Part shown: one piece after another, positions 25,075 to 36,354 of the stretch
Layout: each line of letters starts with the position of its first letter
Position numbering within the stretch: position 1 is the first letter of the stretch
Origin: Proales similis
Lineage: Eukaryota; Rotifera; Eurotatoria; Ploima; Proalidae
Direction of reading: 5' to 3'
DNA length: 64,000 bases
Assembly: GCA_019059635.1 (NCBI GenBank)
Contig: JAGVRJ010000007.1
Span: 1,240,001 to 1,304,000, forward strand
Program-made: the position numbers and the translations under genes
The notes under the pieces: generated by a model
What the model was told of the DNA's origin: nothing
Seen by the model: the letters and a program-made list of their open reading frames with translations, nothing else
Database searches by the model: none

Positions 25075-26901
25075 ATGTTCAAATTCGGTTCAACTTCAAT
25101 CAACCTATTTTTGCATATCTTTCTTATTCTGTGGGTATGTTGGGCCGAAAAGTTTGATCAGCTCGATTTTGGATGCTCGTGCAGACAGCAATACGGCTAT
25201 ACTTTGCCATGTAGGGCAACAAACGACAATATTACTGAATTCCCAAGCATCTGCATCGAGAAAACTGGCAGCCATAGAATAAATATCTTTGTTCAAGGTT
25301 TCAACGTAAAGGTTTTCAAAGGTCTAAATATTTACGGAGCAAAGCATTTAATCGATGGTCTTAGCTTGGTTGACAACCGAATAGAAAACATTGAAGAATA
25401 CGCTCTAAATGGCTTCAACCGCCTTAAAGGCTTGAACTTAGGGCGGAATAGTCTATTTTCACTTGACAATCTTTTTGAAGGAAGCAACGGTACTTGCATT
25501 GAAATCACCGAACTTAGCAATCTACATCTGGATCACAATCAAATCGAACATGTGAAGTTCGAACACTTTCGATGTTTGTCGAAAAAAGGAACATTGATGC
25601 TGAGACTATCGAACAATCCGATCAAGAAGATCAAGAACGGAACATGGCGTCTATTGGATGAGCTAGCCTACCTCTATTTATCTGAATGTGAAATAGAATC
25701 CATTGAGCCAGATGCTCTGCAAGGACTCGTCAGTCTGCGTACACTAGATTTGAAATCAAACCGACTTTCGACGCTGCCTTCTGCTCTATTTTTGCCATGT
25801 TCTCTACTTGAGAAACTTTCTCTAAATGGAAACATACTCAAGGCCCTCGACCAATACACATTCGTCGGGCTTGAGAATCTCGGCTTCTTGGAAATCTCAA
25901 ACAACAGACTAGAGTTTATTGGAAGTTTCTCCTTTGAGCCGACCCAGTTGCTTACGCTTGAATTTACTGGAAATGAGGTCAAAGTCATTGAAGCTAACGC
26001 TTTCATGGGCCTTGTGCATCTTGAGACGTTGAAATTGCATCACAATCAGCTAGAGCAACTCGTCAACAATGTTTTCAATGGACTCACTAACTTAACTTTG
26101 CTGGATCTAGGATATAACTCGATTAGTCTGATAGAATCAGAAGTATTTAAACCTTTGATAAGGGTACACACAATCTTTTTAGAGTCAAACAGACTAACTA
26201 CAATCGATCGCAATATGTTCCGAGGTCTAAGTACCCTCATAGAAGTCAAATTATCATATAACTCAATTGAACTGATTGCTGGCTATTCATTCGAAACTAA
26301 TAACCAGCTCTTATACCTGAATTTGTCTTCGAACAAAATTACAGAGTTGGCACATGATGCTCTCAACGGCCTTGGTGAACTCATATATCTTGATCTTTCA
26401 GATAATGAAATCAACTTTATCGAACAGAACACTTTTGCGCCCCTGATAAAATTGTCTCACCTGTATTTAGGGAACAATAAGCTCAAGCGAATCCATACAC
26501 TACTTTTCAACCAGCAACTGTCACTAGGGGATCTTTTTCTCGACAACAATCCAATCGAGTCGATCGAGGCCGATTCTTTCAAGAGTCTTAGAAATGTTAA
26601 AAAGTTTTACATAAACCTCGAGCAGATCGAGAGCGACCATGAGCTATGCCTACTCAAGTACCACCTTCATCCCTTCCTGGTAGGTCTGTTGTATAACACA
26701 GTGCCTTTGCTTGACACCATGCTCTTCATCTCCCCGACAGCCTCGTTCGAAGATCGCCGCACTTGCGAGCTCTCGATGCTGCTCTTGCGGCACCACGCGC
26801 TGTTCAATCTCCACCTTCAGTCGCTGAGAAACGAGTTCGAAATTCACTGTTTGAACCAGCTAGTGTTGGACGGTTCTTATGATCTTGGAATGCTTTGCTG
26901 A
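25075..26901 (+). CDS. Secreted leucine-rich repeat protein, copy 2
   Basis: One exon, 608 residues, exactly the length of copy 1. The start at 25075 is chosen because it puts a clear signal peptide first (LFLHIFLILWVCWAEKFD); an ATG at 25027 would add 16 residues in front of it. The layout is as in copy 1: cysteine-bearing N-cap (FGCSCRQQYGYTLPC), about 16 LRRs, and a helical C-terminal cap ending LDGSYDLGMLC. Residues about 135-330 and the final 100 are nearly the same as copy 1, while the repeats at about 335-505 differ by many substitutions (for example LTLLDLGYNSISLIESEVF versus LIWLDLGHNSISLIESEVF). The pattern suggests shared ends and a diversifying recognition face. Confidence 0.82.
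   Translation: MFKFGSTSINLFLHIFLILWVCWAEKFDQLDFGCSCRQQYGYTLPCRATNDNITEFPSICIEKTGSHRINIFVQGFNVKVFKGLNIYGAKHLIDGLSLVDNRIENIEEYALNGFNRLKGLNLGRNSLFSLDNLFEGSNGTCIEITELSNLHLDHNQIEHVKFEHFRCLSKKGTLMLRLSNNPIKKIKNGTWRLLDELAYLYLSECEIESIEPDALQGLVSLRTLDLKSNRLSTLPSALFLPCSLLEKLSLNGNILKALDQYTFVGLENLGFLEISNNRLEFIGSFSFEPTQLLTLEFTGNEVKVIEANAFMGLVHLETLKLHHNQLEQLVNNVFNGLTNLTLLDLGYNSISLIESEVFKPLIRVHTIFLESNRLTTIDRNMFRGLSTLIEVKLSYNSIELIAGYSFETNNQLLYLNLSSNKITELAHDALNGLGELIYLDLSDNEINFIEQNTFAPLIKLSHLYLGNNKLKRIHTLLFNQQLSLGDLFLDNNPIESIEADSFKSLRNVKKFYINLEQIESDHELCLLKYHLHPFLVGLLYNTVPLLDTMLFISPTASFEDRRTCELSMLLLRHHALFNLHLQSLRNEFEIHCLNQLVLDGSYDLGMLC
25461..26076 (+). repeat. Near-identical block shared with 20605-21220
   Basis: Partner of the block in LRR gene 1. 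The last 290 bases of the two genes (21756-22045 and 26612-26901) form a second near-identical block. Confidence 0.8.
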
Positions 26902-26944
26902 GTCTCCTTGTCCTTTCAGTGGGTTCTTTTTTATTCCAGACATT

Positions 26945-27052
26945 TGATTGACTGTGCGCCTGAGTTATTGTTTCACTCACTGGCGCTTTGGGGCCAGGGT
27001 GAATTTGCGCGACTTGACACGATTTTCTTATGTATTTAATAAAGCAGATAAG
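26945..27052 (+). pseudogene. Decayed 3' end of an ARM-TIR-SAM gene
   Basis: About 108 bases match the end of the TIR-SAM gene (24469-24578): shared words include TGATTGACTGTGCGCC and GCGCGACTTGACACGATTTTC, then AATAAAGC and AGATAAG. The SAM residues LIDCAPE and LLFHSLAL are readable, but a small indel shifts the frame. No ARM or TIR sequence precedes it, so only the tail of a second TIR-SAM copy survives. Its place after LRR gene 2 mirrors the intact gene after LRR gene 1. Confidence 0.8.
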
Positions 27053-27295
27053 CAGATAGAAAAAAAAGACACCCCCGTTTCGAAGCGCGTTCGTTTTGTC
27101 TTGGTTTATTTAAACAAAAATTTTTTAAATGGGCAATCGTGTGAACGTTGTTGGGCGGGCGTTTGTATATTTGCTGATTTGTAAAGTATGATTTAACACG
27201 GCCCGGTTCCAGATCGCTTTGTCTCGTTATGCATTTTAGATTAGCCTGCCATAATCGAAAAGCATTTTAGTAAGCGTTTTTTCTTACAAAAAGCC

Positions 27296-30200
27296 ATGGA
27301 GTTCGATTCATTTCTTGAAGAAGAGGTGCTTCTGTTTTTCCAATTTTGTGAAGCGATGCTGTTTAAAATGAACTCGCTCTAGGACCATCGAGCTTCCATG
27401 CGAGAATGGATTCTTAAAACCTTCAAAAGACGCGAATGTGTGAAAATTGTGCCCAAAAAGGACAACCATTTCAAGTAAACAAAGATTTCATGTGCGAAAA
27501 TCTGACGATCGGCTGACCGCTTTTATTCAAGATGCGGATGTGGGAGATTGGTGACCGATCATCATTTCGGCATTGAACGCAATCAAGTTGAGGGTGGAGA
27601 GACATTCAAGAACTGGAAGATTAAGGAAAACACTCAATGCTTTCCGACTGATGCATACGGCACTCTAGAGTTCCAGGGTGGCGACGTGTACACTTCTAGG
27701 GCCGAGGTATTCCCCATGCCTTTCAAATTATTGTCCCTTTATTATCTAAGCGCTTTATATGTGTGCATTAGTACATAAGGCTCTCGTTCGACACCAAGCC
27801 ACATGATGTTATAAAGCTTTTCAAAGAGTATTGGCAGATAGAACTGCCAAAACTGATCATCTCGATTCATGGAGGCATTTCCAACTTCAACCTTCAATCG
27901 AAGCTCAAGCAAGCCTTGCAAAGAGGCCTTTTACGCGTCGCTCATACATCCTACGTTTGGATCGTGACATCTGGCATCGACACTGGTCAGCAAATAATCG
28001 CAGCATCTAGATATCAATTTAGTCTCAAAAGTCTCTCAATTAGGAGTCGTAAAACAAATCGCCGACATGGTTCGAGATTTCTTCCCCAAATCTCGCAACA
28101 ATGTGGTCATAATTGGAATTGCGCCTTGGGGAGTGGTTTACGATCGACGTTCCCTCATCGGCTACGATGTAATTTTAAGGAAAAGCAGCATTTTGGTTTG
28201 ACTTTCGATTTGAGTGGATTGAAATTTTCACAGAGCGAAGTTGCATACTACTCGATCAACTCGAAGCTCACATCCACCGACGGCTTCTACTTGAACAACT
28301 GTCACTCGTATTTCCTGTTAGTTGACGATGGCACTTCGGGCAAGTTCGGCTGCGAGGTCGGCTTCAGACGTCGTTTGGAACGATTCATTTCGCGTCACAA
28401 GTCTGAAATACTGATTGGGTTTGAAATGAGTAATTAAAGCATATACCTGACTTGAAACCAAATCTAATGTCTTGTCTCATTCAATTTGAACCACTGAAAG
28501 AACCGAAGAACATAGACGTTACCGTTGAGGAGAAGAGTAAGAACCAATGACCGACATGACTAGAATTGCTGAGCCAAGTCACTTTTTATCAAGTCACGCT
28601 TCAAAATCATCACACAATTCCTCTGGTGTGCTTGGTGGTTGAAGGTGGCTCCAACACAATTCAAACTGTTCTGGTGAACGTCAAAGACAAACCTCCCGTT
28701 CCCATTGTGGTCTGTGACGGCAGTGGACGGGCCGCCGACCTTATTGCCTTCACCTATAAATACGTTAGCATCAACCCATTGACCAAAAATCCGTAAGCTA
28801 GCGCCCTGTTGAACGGTCTTGCCTGATATCGGGAATGTTGATCGCAATTTCCTAAATTTAAGCACAATTCCAAAAGAGATAAGAGAACAGCTGCTTAACA
28901 TAATCATGCGAACCTTTTCCTACACCAAATCACAGGCTGACTATTTATTCCTTCAATTGGTCAACTGTGTCAAGAACAAAGATCTGGTAGGACAGAGAGC
29001 GTCGGGGTCATAAATTGTTCGTTTCTGCTCACGGTGCTTTCACAAGATATCGGTCTACAGATTTGGCGAAGACAGCAAACAGGAAATCGACTTGGCGATC
29101 CTAACCTCCAGTCTCAAAGTGGTTGACCTCGAGCTGGGAAAGCTTATGGACATCTTGATGAGCTGGAATCGGCCAGACATTGCACGTAAATACATTCTCC
29201 TGGACGGAACTGATCGGGAGGTAACCAACAACTTGTAGTCTGATTGTTTCAATCGAATCTGATCGCATTCAATAAAAGAAAAAGATTCTGGAAGAGAAAA
29301 TGTTTGACGCCCTAGTTAACGACAAGCTGGAGTTTGTCAAGCTTCTTCTCGAGTACGGCGTCAACTTTGACAAATTCTTGACAGTCAAGCGCTTGCAAGA
29401 CTTGTACAACAGTGTAAGATGATTGCCTCTGAATCTTAGGAGAACTTCTCGATAATTTCAATTTCAAAGGGCAATGGGCCGCCAGAAAATCTTCGTCTCA
29501 TTTTGAAGGATGTGATCAAACGTGTTGAAGACAACTCTAAAATAAGTCTGCTTGATATCGGCTTGGTGATTGAAAAGCTTATCGGCAACGGCTACGTGTC
29601 ACAGTATTCGAAAAAAGACTTCAAGCTCAAGTACAACAGGCAGCTGCTTGAGAGTCACCAGACTCTAGAGGGCGGTTTCACATTTCCCTTTCACCATCTG
29701 CTTATCTGGGCTGTATTGATGAAACGGCATAATATGGCGATGTTTTTCTGTCAACGAGACGAGGAGATCCTAGCCAAGGTGAGTCTCCAAACAAACGCCG
29801 CGTTCTGAATTGAATTCACAAATGAAACAAAAGGCGCTTGTGGCTGCGAAGCTAAACAAATCTTTGGCACATGAGGCAGATCTCGACGACCTTGGATCAG
29901 AAATTTACGACGAATTCAAGAAATACAGCCGGTAGCCACTATATTCTGATCAATCTCATATTGTCATTCATCATAATAATTCATCAACATTTCTCAGAGA
30001 ATTTGCTTCATTCGCACTCGGCCTTCTGGACAAGTGCCATAAAGAAAACAATGACCTCACTAGGCAGCTACTGACTTACGATTTAGTGAATTGGGGACAC
30101 TGGACTTGTCTTTCATTTGCGATGACCGCTAATTTGAAGGACTTTGTTGCTCACCCAGCATGTCAAGCGCTTATCAGTGAGCTGTGGATGGGCGGCATGA

Positions 30201-33200
30201 AAATTCGGAAATATTCTACTCTTAAGATCATAACGGCACTGCTTTTCCCACCAGCTATTGCAGCCATCGAGTTCAAATCGGCCAAAGAACTTCAATACAT
30301 GCCTCAGACTGAAGAGGAGCACGAGCAAGACTTGGAAAGTGACACTAGCAGCTCATCGAGTGAAAGCAGCTCGAACGACTCCAGCTCTCAGAATGGCCAT
30401 CCGAGCGATGACGAATCGTTCGGCGGTCAAGTTAATTCGAGTCATTTCCGCAAGCTTCTCGAATTGAACGAGAGCGAGCCTCAGCAGACGCCTTCGGTTG
30501 CCATTCATGATCCTGCAAGAAGGCCCACTCATGAAGTGATTCATTTAAACGAGCTGCCAGCCGATCTCGCGCAGCCGAATAGCGTCAAAGAAGTTGCCAA
30601 AAACCTGATGAACTCTAATTTTGACTTTGCTCGCAAGAAGAAAACGGTCAACTTCATGGTGCGAGGCTCGAACAAGCTGAGAATAGGCAAAAAGATTTAC
30701 GAGTTTTACAATGCGCCCGTGACCAAGTTTTGGCAGCATCTCATCGCCTACTTGGTGTTTATCGTTTGCCTCTCTTACACAATTCTGGTGAAAACGCCCA
30801 AATACGTTTCGCCTCCAGAAATGTTTGTTCTGATTTATGCCGTCACGTATGGTCTGGACAAGATTCGTGAGCTCGTTCAAACTGACTCGCCTCGCGCATC
30901 CAGCAAATTGAAAATCTTCTTTTCTCGTATAATGACCGATCTTGACCTAATATTTATCTCGAGCATGCTGGTCGCGCTCGGATTTCGCATGTCCTACTCA
31001 AAACAGTTGCACATAGCAGCGCGATTGATCTACAGCGTGAGCAGCATTTATTGGATCATCAAGCTATTCGAGTTTTTGCTCATAAACAAGCACACTGGTC
31101 CGCTGATAATAATCGCGTCGCGGATGCTTGTCGATCTGCTGAATTTCGTCGTTCTGCTAGTCATCATTCTTTTCTGTTTCGGCCTATCTCGACAAGGCAT
31201 CAAATATCCGAACGAAGACTTCAGATGGGAACTCATCAAGGGAGTATTTCTCGAGCCCTATTTCATGCTCTACGGCGAAGTGTATGCCGATACTATTGAT
31301 CCGGTATGTGACTTGAGTACCAGTCCACATGCGCCAGAATGCCAGCCCGGTCACTGGATCACTCCCATCACTATGGTCGCTTTTATGATTACCGCCTGTC
31401 TTCTGCTCCTCACTATTTTGATTGCATCATTCAAGTAAGCTCAGTCAGCCTGCTATTCTTGACGACTCGACTTGTTAACCTTTAATTCAATTTCCACCTT
31501 AATAGCAACACATATATCCGCATAAGTAGTCAGTCAGCCCTTTTCTGGAAGTTCCAGCGCTATCATATCGTAACATCCTACGAGCTGAAGCCCTGGCTCT
31601 CTCCTCCCTTTGTCCTGGTCAGTCATGCAATTATGATCTTCAAATACATCAGCCGCCTGTGTAGAGGCAAAACAATCAAATTCGACCGAAAACTAAGTTA
31701 GCAGAACATTGCCGGGCTCGCATCGACTCCTACTTATCTAATTTGTTTGAAGAAACTTTTCTCAGCGACGAACTGGTAGAGAGACTCTACGAATTTGAAG
31801 AGGAAAGCTTTTTCTTTTATAACTGCGATCTGCAAATGAACAAAAACAACCAACTGGACGAGAAAGTCTCAACAATAAAGAGCAAGTAAGCTTTTTGGAA
31901 CTTTGCAACACAATTTTAGACGATTTCTAATTCGGACTAAAAGCGTCGAAAGCATGAACGCCAGAATCGACGATATTTTCTTCAAGGAAAATCTCACCAG
32001 CTACACGCTTTACAAAATCGAGCAGAGACTTCAGAAACTGGACGAGCTGCAGTTTGAAATAATGAACAACATGAACCGTCTGGGAGTGATCTATTCACGC
32101 CGGGAAGACGAATTCGATGAAAAGGGACCCATCCGAAGAGACTCGGATTCTTTTCCGTCTAACCTGTTCAGAACACGAACTATTTCATGTGATAGTGATC
32201 CGAAGTAAATTTCTAGGCCGCCTTTGACATTTATCTCACTTCACTTTTATTTGACTTTAGGACCCATCCAACTGAAAACTCAGAGAAATCGGGAGTCCCA
32301 CGTTCCCAACCTTTGGTTAGGCCGCAATTTTCTCGGGGAAAATCTGAGTCCAAAGAGAGCGAGGCCATTCAACTCGCAATGTCAAAGGCCTACAGCTCTT
32401 TCAGACAAAGAGCTCTGAGCCGGAAAAGAAAACGTCTTCTGAGTCGTGACAGACATATCTCAACGTCTGGTTTCGATGAAGAGAATGAGGAAGCCAACGA
32501 GCAAACTCGAAAAGAAACGTCACTGGCCTTGGACCAAATTATTCAGGAGCATGCAGAGCCAGTGGCACAAGAATCGAGCTTCAAACTCAGCGAGCATTTC
32601 GAAAATTTTTCACCCTCAGTTGATCCCAACGGTGAACTTAGGGTGTTGGGTGATTTCAGTTATTTACACGATGACGAGAGGGAGGCCCTCAATCATATAA
32701 AGCTCGACAAGTTCGACATAACTGAGCATCCTCTCCAGCAATCTAAATCGAATGGCGCAAGAAGTTTTGATCGTTTCTCGGCTGCGTCATTCGTGCCTTT
32801 ACAGACTCTGGTGAAAAAGCCATTGAATGACTACATTTCAATAACGGACAGCATTGATACTTCAAAGATCGACAGAGCTCCGTCTCCGGATTTGGAAGCA
32901 AGTGTTAACAATCGGCTTCAAGTGATTCTGGCAGACCATGCCTCTGTGACTCGATATCAAGAGGAGCAAATCATCGACTCGACTCAACCGGTTCAGGCAG
33001 GACAAGAGTCGGAGATTCTTCGCTTGGCCGAGGAGAGTCAGCATCTGGTTATAAACCAAATGCTGCACAAAATTGAGAAGGGCCACCGACGAAAAGAAGA
33101 CCAAGGACTTGTCGAGCCCGAGCAAACACCTCAAGCAAAATTCACATTGAACGATGAATCTTTAGAATTGAATCAAGAAAATCTCGCAGTTTCCGCTGAC

Positions 33201-33425
33201 AACGCCGAAGCAAGCAGCCAAGAGAGACGCTCGATACAGAGGCTGAATAAAGACGAAGAGCCCGGCCAGATCCGAAACTTGGACGTGCCGCTCAATCCTC
33301 TTGATCGCAACTCTAGCCAAATATTCTTCGCGAGATTGCAAGCACCAGATCTGAACGAATGTCTATTTGACAGTGAAGAGCCTACGGATGAAGAAACCGA
33401 GCTTAAGGACAAGCGTCTGAAGTAG
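27296..33425 (+). CDS. TRPM-family cation channel
   Basis: Eighteen exons join in frame to 1,710 residues: 27296-27325, 27383-27474, 27532-27706, 27772-27985, 28044-28168, 28234-28429, 28501-28536, 28594-28792, 28863-28986, 29047-29220, 29279-29413, 29470-29778, 29834-29931, 29998-31434, 31506-31660, 31702-31885, 31920-32204 and 32261-33425. The TRPM homology region reads throughout ([88 protein letters not shown]). Exon 14 has an acidic Ser-rich linker, the membrane spans and a pore region ([20 protein letters not shown]). The TRP box follows ([10 protein letters not shown]). A long poorly conserved tail has no alpha-kinase, so it resembles TRPM1/3 more than TRPM6/7. An intron of only 41 bases (31661-31701) restores the frame. 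Confidence 0.93.
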
Positions 33426-33497
33426 GCTTTCCTCGATTTGTAGTTTTTCCTTTTCTGTTTGAATCCAAATTTCATATCAGCTAATCCCTTCAAATTC

Positions 33498-33503
33498 AAT
33501 AAA
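33498..33503 (+). terminator. Poly(A) signal AATAAA of the TRPM gene
   Basis: AATAAA 72 bases after the TRPM stop codon, before the convergent LRR-Ig gene. Confidence 0.45.
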
Positions 33504-33741
33504 AATGTTTCTCGTTTAAAACCATTGTATTATCAGACCATTCCAGTCTTCCAGAAATCCTTTTTTTTTATGTTCATCCAAACTTGTCACTTCGATTAGC
33601 TCAGCAACGCCGGAGTGCAAAATAATCCAAAATCAACTCAATTTTAAATCAAAGTGTATTTGCACAATTAAAACAAAAAAATTAAACTTAATATCCCGAA
33701 CTCGAATTATTTAGTGAAATTAATAAATCATTTGGGAGACT
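33504..33741. other. Convergent 3' intergenic stretch
   Basis: AT-rich spacer between the 3' ends of the TRPM gene (plus) and the LRR-Ig gene (minus). No gene seen. Confidence 0.5.
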
Positions 33742-36354
33742 TTAAATTTCAGTCTCTTCAAGTTGGCTTTGCACAGGTTCACTCGAATCCGATATTTCTA
33801 CTTTCTGTATGTCCGGTACTTGTGGCTTACTCGATTTGGTCGGATTTTTCTTGACGGCCTCGGTCGACTTGAGGCCGCCCCTTGCAAGCCCTTCGCCAGG
33901 CTTACGCAAATTGTCGAAAGTGACATCTTCGAAATCCTTTAAATCATTCAGATCGAGCTCATCCATTGAGGTTGAAGATGCAGCGAGTTGGTTAAGATTT
34001 TTGTCTTCGACCAGTGAAGATTTAGGAAACGAAAAGGCGGAAGAGTTCGTAAAGTTTGTATGCTCAAAGGTTCGTTTGGGCTTGAGCGGAGGCGTGAGAA
34101 TGGGCGGCGAGGGTGGAGGAATGGGCAGAATCATGTTGGGATTTCTCGGCCCAAATAAAAGCGGCGAGTCTATTTTTCGCGTTGCGTTTCTTTGAAGGCT
34201 AGGAAAGGCGCCAATGTTGCTTGAGTTGTATTTGGCGGAGGCGATCTTCGGCTTGAGCGTGGCATAAAGAGGAAGCGTCGGATCATCTCTGCGATGGCTT
34301 GGCGAATAGCCAATTTGATTTCGATGAAGATAAGGCGACGAATAGATTTCTGCTGCTTCGTGCGTAAGCGCCATACTCTGGTCATTGAATGGCTTCAAAT
34401 CGTCATAGTAGCATTCGTTGGCGTTATTCAGCAAATGATAGCGAGGACTGAAGTTGGACGCGTCGATCGCCACCGTAGGTCCGTTCGCCATGTAAGAGCC
34501 AGTCATCGTCGAGGTGGTGGTGAGCAGCGAATGATTGGCGTATATTTCGCCCGGCTTTTTCAAATTGGCCGGGTAGGCCATTCGAATGCTGTTGCTGGTT
34601 TTGGGCCCCGCAGACAATAGAGTCGAGGAGCTGTCGTTTTCCAACTGGTTGCATTGCTGCATGCAATCCGGACTGTCGGTGTTGGCGTTCTCGTCCGAAT
34701 CAGAGTATTTGCTTTCGAACTGCCCGTCCGGATTGGCAAACAGAAACTTTTGCTTGGCCAGATCTGATCTGCTAATAGATGAGGATGCTTTCGAACTGCT
34801 GATACAGCAACGCCAGCAAATGAAGGCACTTGCAACCAGAATGAAAACCAGCAAACTAGTAATAATAGCCAGAATGAGCACGGCCGTCCAGCTTGACACG
34901 TGCTGGTTGAGAATGCTCGAACTGGCCTGAGAAATCGAATGAACTATGCGGCCAATGAAGCCATCGCCGCCAATCATCAGGCCGCGCAGATATTTCAACT
35001 CATATGTTGCGTGCTTGCGGTTGTTTGAGCCCACTATTTCAGCTGTACAAATGTAAGCTCCAATATCGGACGCTTGAAGGCTATGGATTCGAAGTTCGCT
35101 AGTCTTGTTGGTTCTCAGCATCTCGCCCACCCAGGCAGTGTCGGACGGGTAAATTCTAAAGTCGTTTGAAGGCAGCTCGCTCACGTGGTATTTGTTTGCT
35201 TGTGCGTTGAAGGCCTTCTCGATCGGCTTATTTCCATAGCTCCAGTAGACGAACGGTTCTGGGTCGCCGTACACATCACAGATTAGAATGGCGTCGCCTC
35301 CCAGTCGATAAGGCTCCCCAACTGGCTGAATCTCAATTTGAATGTCGCACATAAACGAGTTGGGATTAATACTGAGGAAATTTGACTTTGACTTGAGTGA
35401 ATTGGGCTGATCGCATTTGAGCAGACTGAGCGCCTTTTGCATGTTCATTTCATCCTCACCGTCACGCTGGTCAGCTGCAGATGACTTTTCGGTTTCAAAG
35501 TAGATCGCTTCGTCTAGGACACTTTTGGCGAAGCCCAGTAGCCATCGAAGATGGCAGTCGCACACAAGAGGATTCTCGTGCACCATGAATGAGCGAAGGT
35601 TCAGGCCAGAGAAGGTTCGCTGATCGAGGTGGCGAAGGTGATTACCGATCAGAGACAAGCTTTCTAACTGCTTCATGCCTTCGAACGAAAACAAGTCGAT
35701 TGAACGTATCTGGCAGTAGTTCAACTCAATCACTTTGATGTTGCTCCTCACATAGTCGAAGGCGTTTGAGTCTATGTGCGCCACTGGATTGTGATTTAGT
35801 TTGAAGACTTGCAGCTTCTGAAGCCGTCGGTGGCTGAACAGATTGCGAGGCACTCGCTCGAAGTAGTTGTCAGATAGATCGAGCTCAAGCAGGCTAAGTT
35901 CGAACGAGTCGAATGGAGTTGGAAGCAGAGACTGGAGTTTGTTGGAGCTCAAGTCGAGTTTTTGCACAAAATTGAGATCCTTGAAGGCATAGCGGCCTAG
36001 CTCGCTTAGTCTACTGTTGGCCCAGATTAGAGTGCGAATGATGTTGTAATTGATCGAGAGCGACTCCCAGGGTGTGCGCCAGTCTGGCCTGAGACCAAGA
36101 CGGAGGCCAAGTGCGTCGTCAATAGCTGTCTCGGCCAATGGCTTACTCGCAACCTGGTCATTCAGCGCGTAGCTTGCTCGTTCGTCGCCGGTCACAAGCG
36201 TACAGTTGAGTATGAGACTGTCGCCGTTGTCGTCTGTGTATTTGCATTGGAGTCGGGCATTGTACAGCCTCTGGGCGCCCGATTGTCCACCGGAGCAGAC
36301 CAGAAGTGTGAAAAGCAGCGGCACGAGACGCTTGAGCATGAGGCGCATGTCCAT
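33742..36354 (-). CDS. LRR-Ig single-pass membrane protein (Kekkon/LRIT-like)
   Basis: One exon, 870 residues. A signal peptide (LVPLLFTLLVCSGGQSGA) is followed by about six LRRs (FVQKLDLSSNKLQSLLPTPF, LQVFKLNHNPVAHIDSNAFD). A cysteine LRR C-cap reads ENPLVCDCHLRWLLGF. One Ig domain runs from about residue 345 to 455 (AILICDVYGDPEPFVYW, then SDIGAYICTAEI). A membrane span follows near residue 490 (AVLILAIITSLLVFILVASA), then a 350-residue Ser/Pro-rich cytoplasmic tail with several Tyr and a proline run. This order is that of Kekkon, LRIT and related neuronal or EGFR-modulating proteins; I cannot choose among them. The ATG at 36354 heads the signal peptide; MLKRL a few codons later is also possible. 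Confidence 0.85.
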   Translation of the reverse strand: MDMRLMLKRLVPLLFTLLVCSGGQSGAQRLYNARLQCKYTDDNGDSLILNCTLVTGDERASYALNDQVASKPLAETAIDDALGLRLGLRPDWRTPWESLSINYNIIRTLIWANSRLSELGRYAFKDLNFVQKLDLSSNKLQSLLPTPFDSFELSLLELDLSDNYFERVPRNLFSHRRLQKLQVFKLNHNPVAHIDSNAFDYVRSNIKVIELNYCQIRSIDLFSFEGMKQLESLSLIGNHLRHLDQRTFSGLNLRSFMVHENPLVCDCHLRWLLGFAKSVLDEAIYFETEKSSAADQRDGEDEMNMQKALSLLKCDQPNSLKSKSNFLSINPNSFMCDIQIEIQPVGEPYRLGGDAILICDVYGDPEPFVYWSYGNKPIEKAFNAQANKYHVSELPSNDFRIYPSDTAWVGEMLRTNKTSELRIHSLQASDIGAYICTAEIVGSNNRKHATYELKYLRGLMIGGDGFIGRIVHSISQASSSILNQHVSSWTAVLILAIITSLLVFILVASAFICWRCCISSSKASSSISRSDLAKQKFLFANPDGQFESKYSDSDENANTDSPDCMQQCNQLENDSSSTLLSAGPKTSNSIRMAYPANLKKPGEIYANHSLLTTTSTMTGSYMANGPTVAIDASNFSPRYHLLNNANECYYDDLKPFNDQSMALTHEAAEIYSSPYLHRNQIGYSPSHRRDDPTLPLYATLKPKIASAKYNSSNIGAFPSLQRNATRKIDSPLLFGPRNPNMILPIPPPSPPILTPPLKPKRTFEHTNFTNSSAFSFPKSSLVEDKNLNQLAASSTSMDELDLNDLKDFEDVTFDNLRKPGEGLARGGLKSTEAVKKNPTKSSKPQVPDIQKVEISDSSEPVQSQLEETEI

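Noticed and set aside
33809-34930. Several plus-strand open frames opposite the LRR-Ig gene
   Set aside because: They are antisense shadows of a clear 870-residue coding exon and show no domain of their own.
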